From Bacteroidaceae bacterium (GTDB lineage Bacteria > Bacteroidota > Bacteroidia > Bacteroidales > Bacteroidaceae): a stretch of 64,000 nucleotides of DNA. This document shows, piece after piece, positions 60,179 through 64,000 of the stretch. Each line of letters starts with the position of its first letter. The stretch's first letter is position 1. The stretch is taken from assembly GCA_017631315.1 (NCBI GenBank), contig JAGBTN010000007.1, forward strand, positions 124,001 to 188,000, in the 5' to 3' direction. The notes under the pieces were generated by a model that saw nothing but the letters and a program-made list of their open reading frames with translations, had not been told where the DNA came from and made no database searches. Position numbers and translations under genes: made by a program.

Positions 60179-61077
60179 ATGCCTACTATGTCTTTAACGC
60201 TTGCGAAGCCGTGCTTGTCGAGGTATTCGTTGATGCCTTGTGCCACCTTGACGCTGATGGCAGGGTCGAGGAAATTGGCTGTGCCGATTTCTATGGCGCT
60301 GGCGCCTGCCAGGAGGAACTCTATGGCATCTTTGGCATTGCTGATGCCGCCAAGGCCTATGACGGGTATCTGGACGGCACGTGCCACCTGGTAAACCATT
60401 CTCAATGCCACCGGCTTGACGGCCGGACCGCTCAATCCGCCTGTTCCGATACTTAGCACTCGCTTGCGCTTTTCGATGTCGATTGCCATGCCCATCAGCG
60501 TATTGATAAGGCTGACCGCATCGGCTCCGGCATCTTGCACGGCAAGTGCGATGTCTGTAATGCTGGACACGTTTGGCGAGAGTTTCACGATGAGCGTCTT
60601 CTTGTATGCTTCGCGAACAGCCTTCACCACGCTGGCTGCGCCCTCGGGTGTTGTGCCGAAGGCCATTCCTCCGTGTTTCACATTGGGGCACGAGATATTG
60701 AGTTCTATTGCTGGAATGCAATCGAGTTCATCAATACGCCTTGCACATTCGGCATAATCCTCGGGGCTATTGCCCGATACGTTGACAATCATATTGGTCT
60801 TGATGTCCTTTATCTGCGGATAGATATGCTCGCAGAAGTAATCGACACCCTTGTTCTGCAGGCCCACACAGTTGAGCATTCCCTGTGCCGTCTCCGCCAT
60901 TCTGGGATAGGGATTGCCCTCGCGGGGCTGCAAGGTGGTGCCCTTGACGATAACACCTCCCAGTTGACTCAGGTCTATGAAGTCCTGGTATTCTATACCA
61001 TAGCCAAACGTTCCGCTGGCTGTCAGCACGGGGTTGACAAGGTCCAGGCCTGCTATGTTTACTCGCAAATCTGCCAT
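60169..61077 (-). CDS. pyrD: dihydroorotate dehydrogenase, catalytic subunit (type 1B)
   Basis: A 302-residue FMN enzyme that oxidises dihydroorotate in pyrimidine synthesis. [21 protein letters not shown] opens the barrel, [16 protein letters not shown] and [13 protein letters not shown] hold the FMN and substrate sites, with the cysteine of ISCPN as catalytic base. [28 protein letters not shown] closes it. Works with PyrK. Between pyrK and pyrD lies a 22-bp repeat array. Confidence 0.95.
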   Translation of the reverse strand: MADLRVNIAGLDLVNPVLTASGTFGYGIEYQDFIDLSQLGGVIVKGTTLQPREGNPYPRMAETAQGMLNCVGLQNKGVDYFCEHIYPQIKDIKTNMIVNVSGNSPEDYAECARRIDELDCIPAIELNISCPNVKHGGMAFGTTPEGAASVVKAVREAYKKTLIVKLSPNVSSITDIALAVQDAGADAVSLINTLMGMAIDIEKRKRVLSIGTGGLSGPAVKPVALRMVYQVARAVQIPVIGLGGISNAKDAIEFLLAGASAIEIGTANFLDPAISVKVAQGINEYLDKHGFASVKDIVGICE

Positions 61078-61107
61078 CTTAATTTTCCTTTCTTTTTCGT
61101 CTTCCCG

Positions 61108-61217
61108 AAATAGGTTAACCTTTCTTGCCAAATAGGTTAACCATTCCGGCCATATATGTTAAGCATTATTGCCAAACACGTTAACCATTATTTTCAACAC
61201 TCCACAGTGTGGTATTT
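61108..61217. repeat. 22-bp palindromic unit array within the pyrK-pyrD unit
   Basis: Units start at 61108, 61130, 61152 and 61174, with hearts GGTTAACC, GGTTAACC, TGTTAAGC and CGTTAACC, each 22 bp from the next; three of the four units end in GCC. A fifth unit from 61196 carries CCACAGTGTGG. The array fills most of the gap between the pyrK stop and the pyrD start. Confidence 0.9.
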
Positions 61218-61243
61218 CTATCGCCTAAGCCCAATGAGGAATG

Positions 61244-62017
61244 CTACCATTTGAGTCGCTCGATGTCGAACACGGGGCCTTCCTTGCAGACGCACACATT
61301 GCCCTCGGTTGTATCTTCCACACAACACAGACAGGCGCCCAAGCCACAAGCCATCATGTTCTCCAAACTGACTTCGCACGGGATATTCTGCGACTTTGCA
61401 TAGGAAGCCATTGCCAACATCATAGGCTTAGGTCCACAAACTGCAATACGATCGAATTTCTCGTTCTGCAACACACTATGTTGAGTAACAAAGCCCTTCT
61501 CGCCTTCCGAGCCATCTTCCGTAGTCAGATAGACATCGCCACAAGCACGATAGGCATCGAGTCGCAACAAATCAGACTTACTGCGAGCTCCGAGCAAGAA
61601 AGCAGGACGAGCCCCCATCCTCTGCATCTCGGCTCCCATAAAAAGGAGTGGAGCAATGCCTACGCCACCGCCTACGAGCAAAATCCGCTGGCTGGGCGAT
61701 TCGGGCATCGTAAAACCATTGCCCAAAGGCAATATCACATTCAGCGTAGAACCGGGACGCTTCTCCCAAAGCGAAGCAGTACCCTTGCCCGCCTTCTGCA
61801 CAAGAAAACTAACCTCATTCTTGTCGCGATCAAAACTATGCAGGCTTATGGGGCGACGCAGAAACGTATCCTTACTATCGTCAATACGGAGTTGAGCAAA
61901 CTGCCCAGGAGCCATCTCCGGGAGCGGACCGTCCGGATTGGTAGTAACGAGCAACAGAAAACGGTCACCCAAACACTCCACAGACGTCACCCGCAAGTCT
62001 AAAACGTATTTCTTCAT
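61244..62017 (-). CDS. pyrK: dihydroorotate dehydrogenase, electron transfer subunit
   Basis: A 257-residue FAD and 2Fe-2S protein passing electrons from PyrD to NAD. The FAD domain has LRRPISLHSFDRDKNEVSFLVQ, the NAD loop LLVGGGVGIAPLLFM, and the C-terminal cluster motif CGLGACLCC plus a later cysteine (GNVCVCKEGP). The ATG at 62017 (MKKYVLDLRV) is preferred; one at 62023 adds two residues. Promoter at 62043-62050. Confidence 0.94.
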   Translation of the reverse strand: MKKYVLDLRVTSVECLGDRFLLLVTTNPDGPLPEMAPGQFAQLRIDDSKDTFLRRPISLHSFDRDKNEVSFLVQKAGKGTASLWEKRPGSTLNVILPLGNGFTMPESPSQRILLVGGGVGIAPLLFMGAEMQRMGARPAFLLGARSKSDLLRLDAYRACGDVYLTTEDGSEGEKGFVTQHSVLQNEKFDRIAVCGPKPMMLAMASYAKSQNIPCEVSLENMMACGLGACLCCVEDTTEGNVCVCKEGPVFDIERLKW

Positions 62018-62042
62018 ATACATTATTATATATATTCCGCTA

Positions 62043-62050
62043 CAAAAATA
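62043..62050 (-). promoter_or_regulatory. -7 promoter element of the pyrK-pyrD-trmD unit
   Basis: CAAAAATA on the plus strand is TATTTTTG on the minus strand, 25 bp before the start codon. Confidence 0.6.
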
Positions 62051-62373
62051 TACAAAATTCACGAAATACACACCCCAACAGCAAAGAAAATCACCTTTCA
62101 AACAAGGAAAAGCACCATAAAACAACCCAACATTCGTCAGACAACCACAAAGCAGAAGAAAAACAGCAATCCGCCTAAACACAATTCGTGCCACAGCAAA
62201 AACAACCCAACCACAAAAGAAAACAAGGGAAGCAACCTTAGAAGACGACCCAACAAGAATATGAAAAGAAAGAAAACAGCAACAGAAAGGCCACTACACA
62301 AAAGCAGTCATCAACCACCTAAACAAGCCCGCGAAACAAAACAAATACCAGACTGTTACAACAGCAATACACC
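62051..62373. other. T-poor intergenic stretch
   Basis: About 320 bp without a convincing gene. The plus strand from about 62100 to 62350 is nearly free of T (about 17 T in 240 bases by eye) and dominated by A and C. No repeat unit or hairpin stands out. Confidence 0.5.
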
Positions 62374-62826
62374 CTACGAATTTCCAGGGAAAGTCTCGAA
62401 CGTACCATCATCATAGAACACTCGAATCTCTGCAATACGACGCGTCGGTTTGTCAAGTTTTTTTCCATCCTCTACAGAAAAAGGCATCGCAGGGGCAGCC
62501 TGAGGAACTACATTAGGCTGCACTAGGAAGCCCGGCTGAACAGGAACACCACCCGAAGGCACAGCGCCAGAAAAATCAGCCACATTAACATTCTGCACAT
62601 TCGCATCCGAAGACGCGACATTGTACATTTCACCCTTGCCATCAATCAACCAACCCATATTCACTTCCGGGAAACGTTCATGGATATTGTTCACTGTGTT
62701 AAGTGTCGGTTTTGTTCTGCCACTGAAAATACTCGAGAGAGCACCCTCCGATATGCATATTTCTGCAGCAAAAACTTTTTGAGACATACCCATGTTTTTC
62801 ATCAAAGCAATAATGCGATCCTTCAT
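62374..62826 (-). CDS. XRE-family helix-turn-helix regulator
   Basis: A 150-residue protein. Residues 3-60 form an XRE-type helix-turn-helix (MKNMGMSQKVFAAEICISEGALSSIFSGRTKPTLNTVNNI) and the helix end NMGWLIDGKGEMY is typical of a Bacteroidales family. A disordered proline/glycine/valine linker follows (residues about 75-120), and a short C-terminal strand pair RRIAEIRVFYDDGTFETF may dimerise or bind a ligand. Likely autoregulated; target unknown. Confidence 0.88.
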   Translation of the reverse strand: MKDRIIALMKNMGMSQKVFAAEICISEGALSSIFSGRTKPTLNTVNNIHERFPEVNMGWLIDGKGEMYNVASSDANVQNVNVADFSGAVPSGGVPVQPGFLVQPNVVPQAAPAMPFSVEDGKKLDKPTRRIAEIRVFYDDGTFETFPGNS

Positions 62827-62881
62827 AATCTATAGCGTATCTGTTCGCCCCAAAGGCATATTTAACTTTCTAAATCGGTCA

Positions 62882-62889
62882 CAAAGGTA
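62882..62889 (-). promoter_or_regulatory. -7 promoter element of the XRE gene
   Basis: CAAAGGTA on the plus strand is TACCTTTG on the minus strand; the leader is about 50 nt. Confidence 0.7.
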
Positions 62890-63611
62890 CAAAAACCAAT
62901 TTAAATATCCAAACTTTTCATTTAAAAACCAAGCATACGCATCTTTATTTAGAATTCAAAACTTAAAGATTGCAAACCTAAATCCGCATGCACATTCGTT
63001 GCATAGCGCCCCTCTTTACCTGGTTCTCCCGCTCAAATTTGGCTTAAAGCCTTAAGGTTTCACAAAATTCCACAAAGTTTTGGCTTTAAAAGCACTATGC
63101 GCTCGCTAAAAGTCCCTTTTTCAAGCAATCATCCCAAACATTGCAGAATACGACTCCCGGTGTGCAATTTAATGCCTAAAACAATTTAACATGCTGCCGT
63201 TATGCACTGGTTTGCAGGAAACTACGCACATAATTTTGTGGTGCATAAGTTTTCGTTTTTGTATGCGCATCATGGCATTTTGCTTTAAATATTTATATTT
63301 GCAAATCGAAATTTAACAAAACTGTATTGGAACATCTGTGGATTTTCTCGATGCGCTGTTATCCCTACTTTTCTTTTGGTTCACTACTTCATATTCACAT
63401 TTGCAAATCAAAAGAAGAGGCATACAGCTTAAATCCCACGAAAAACGGCCAAATTCGAGTATTTTCTCGAATTTAGCCGTTTTTCGCACTGTTGGTAATC
63501 GTGAAGAAAATTAAGCGATTTTCAGGCAAGATGAACAATGCATAAGTAATTTATGTTCAGCATATAACGAGCAAAAACAAGCCTTTCAGCTTTTCGTAAA
63601 ATAGAATTAAA
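62890..63611. other. long intergenic region between holA and the XRE gene
   Basis: About 720 bp of AT-rich DNA with no gene or tRNA seen. It contains the stem-loop at 63441-63484 and GCAAATC strings near 63300 and 63403 (TTTGCAAATC both times), but no tandem array. Confidence 0.4.
63441..63484. terminator. bidirectional stem-loop downstream of holA
   Basis: AAAAACGGCCAAATTCGAG pairs with CTCGAATTTAGCCGTTTTT (one mismatch) around a TATTTT loop. A-run on the left and T-run on the right fit termination of the minus-strand holA transcript, although it lies about 130 bp past the stop codon. Confidence 0.7.
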
Positions 63612-64000
63612 TTAGTGCAAAATATAGAAGATAAGGTCCTGCAAAAGCTCTTCATGAGGTGTTTTTACCCCCCCTACTCCCTTACTTTGAGCATCAGTTT
63701 TGCGTATTTCACTCAAAATTTGCATTACTTTTACTCCAGAGTAGTTTCTGCGGGCAGGACCGATATCTGTTCTGACCTTCCATTCTGTTTTTCCGAGCCA
63801 GGACGCAATGCTGGCATCTGTTCTTTCCGGAGCATAATATGCTAACATTACGTCGGAAAAAAATGTAAATAAATTGGTCAGTGTACGTCCTATGAAAAAA
63901 CTTCGGGGATTGCCTTGATAGTATTTGACGATCTGGTTTGCACGGAAAACATCTCGTTGCGCTAATGCAGCCTGCAGTTCGAAGTCGTTGAAGTCTTTAC
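63612..64000 (-). CDS. holA: DNA polymerase III delta subunit (3' part, cut by window end)
   Basis: The frame is open from the window edge to the stop at 63612. The translation KDFNDFELQAALAQRDVFRA, then NQIVKYYQGNPRSFFIGRTL and LAYYAPERTDASIASWLG, ending ARRNYSGVKVMQILSEIRKTDAQSKGV and LLQDLIFYILH, matches the C-terminal oligomerisation domain of HolA, the clamp-loader subunit. The ATG within it at 63848 is internal, not the start. Confidence 0.88.
   Translation of the reverse strand, partial: KDFNDFELQAALAQRDVFRANQIVKYYQGNPRSFFIGRTLTNLFTFFSDVMLAYYAPERTDASIASWLGKTEWKVRTDIGPARRNYSGVKVMQILSEIRKTDAQSKGVGGVKTPHEELLQDLIFYILH

Noticed and set aside
4938-61217. 22-bp repeat arrays as a CRISPR
   Set aside because: Units are contiguous with no constant repeat and unique spacers of 30 bp or more, and no cas genes are present.
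62890-63611. tRNA or other stable RNA between holA and the XRE gene
   Set aside because: No cloverleaf, TTCGA-type T-loop or CCA end could be found on either strand.
63612-63848. Stand-alone 78-residue protein
   Set aside because: The frame continues without stop to the window edge and matches the HolA C-terminus, so it is the end of a larger gene.

Overview
The window looks like a chromosomal segment of a Bacteroidales bacterium, most likely Prevotellaceae. Supporting signs are the Bacteroidetes-type promoter element (TAnnTTTG) ahead of many genes, the absence of Shine-Dalgarno sequences, and the gene content: DUF5020/NCS2/hpt purine salvage, a FimB/Mfa2 fimbrial lipoprotein, a BspA-type LRR protein, a DUF4965 glutaminase-family protein, a Rho factor with a long disordered insertion, and a stand-alone TonB-dependent receptor. 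No rRNA, tRNA, intact insertion sequence, prophage or CRISPR array was found.

Layout. 1-2.9 kb: purine uptake and salvage operon. 3.1-8.0 kb: glnS, a TPR protein, a small methyltransferase-like protein, cobalamin adenosyltransferase and a DUF2795 protein. 8.5-12.7 kb: acetyltransferase, Gfo/Idh/MocA oxidoreductase, carbonic anhydrase, then a cyclophilin / thioesterase / thioredoxin operon. 13-14.6 kb (minus): a membrane coiled-coil protein translationally coupled to trmB. 15-19.8 kb: anaerobic ribonucleotide reductase (nrdD-nrdG), an Mrp ATPase and a secreted GH16 glucanase. 20-32.4 kb: a surface polysaccharide locus (epimerase, Wzy-like, Wzx-like, acetyltransferases, glycosyltransferases, pyruvyltransferase, a double phosphoglycosyl transferase and a nucleotidyltransferase-fold protein) with an AT-rich, probably acquired, centre at about 24.06-27.95 kb. 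32.5-38.2 kb: a large secreted glutaminase-family protein, then minus-strand MlaD-like, amidase, asnA and a 39-residue zinc ribbon. 38.3-46 kb: a small secreted protein, an ABC-F ATPase, rho and a BspA-like LRR protein. 46-49.9 kb (minus): folD, ffh, a YqiA-like hydrolase and a DUF2582 protein. 50-53.6 kb: a lipoprotein, an unusual winged-helix regulator and a TonB-dependent receptor. 54-58.4 kb: Mfa2-like lipoprotein, small membrane and lipoprotein genes, an orphan Wza-like exporter, a HAD hydrolase and an outer-membrane barrel. 58.6-62 kb (minus): pyrK-pyrD-trmD followed by a zeta-like kinase and its small partner. 62.4-64 kb (minus): an XRE regulator and the 3' end of holA.

The most interesting structure lies between genes. 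(1) At least five intergenic regions carry arrays of 22-bp units with small palindromic hearts, often GGTTAACC, set exactly two helical turns apart; two of these arrays, 19.5 kb apart, are homologous. (2) Two elements of 120 nt each, 4.9 kb apart, fold by eye into the same nested rod capped by a UAU triloop, with different helix sequences but preserved pairing; each precedes a gene for a secreted protein. Other highlights are a fusion of two unrelated phosphoglycosyl transferases in one protein, a winged-helix DNA-binding domain joined to what looks like a degenerate histidine-kinase ATPase domain with an 11-bp-period direct repeat in front of the next gene, and repeat-derived sequence inserted in frame in an ABC-F protein. 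All folds, periodicities and family assignments here were read by eye; none was computed or searched.
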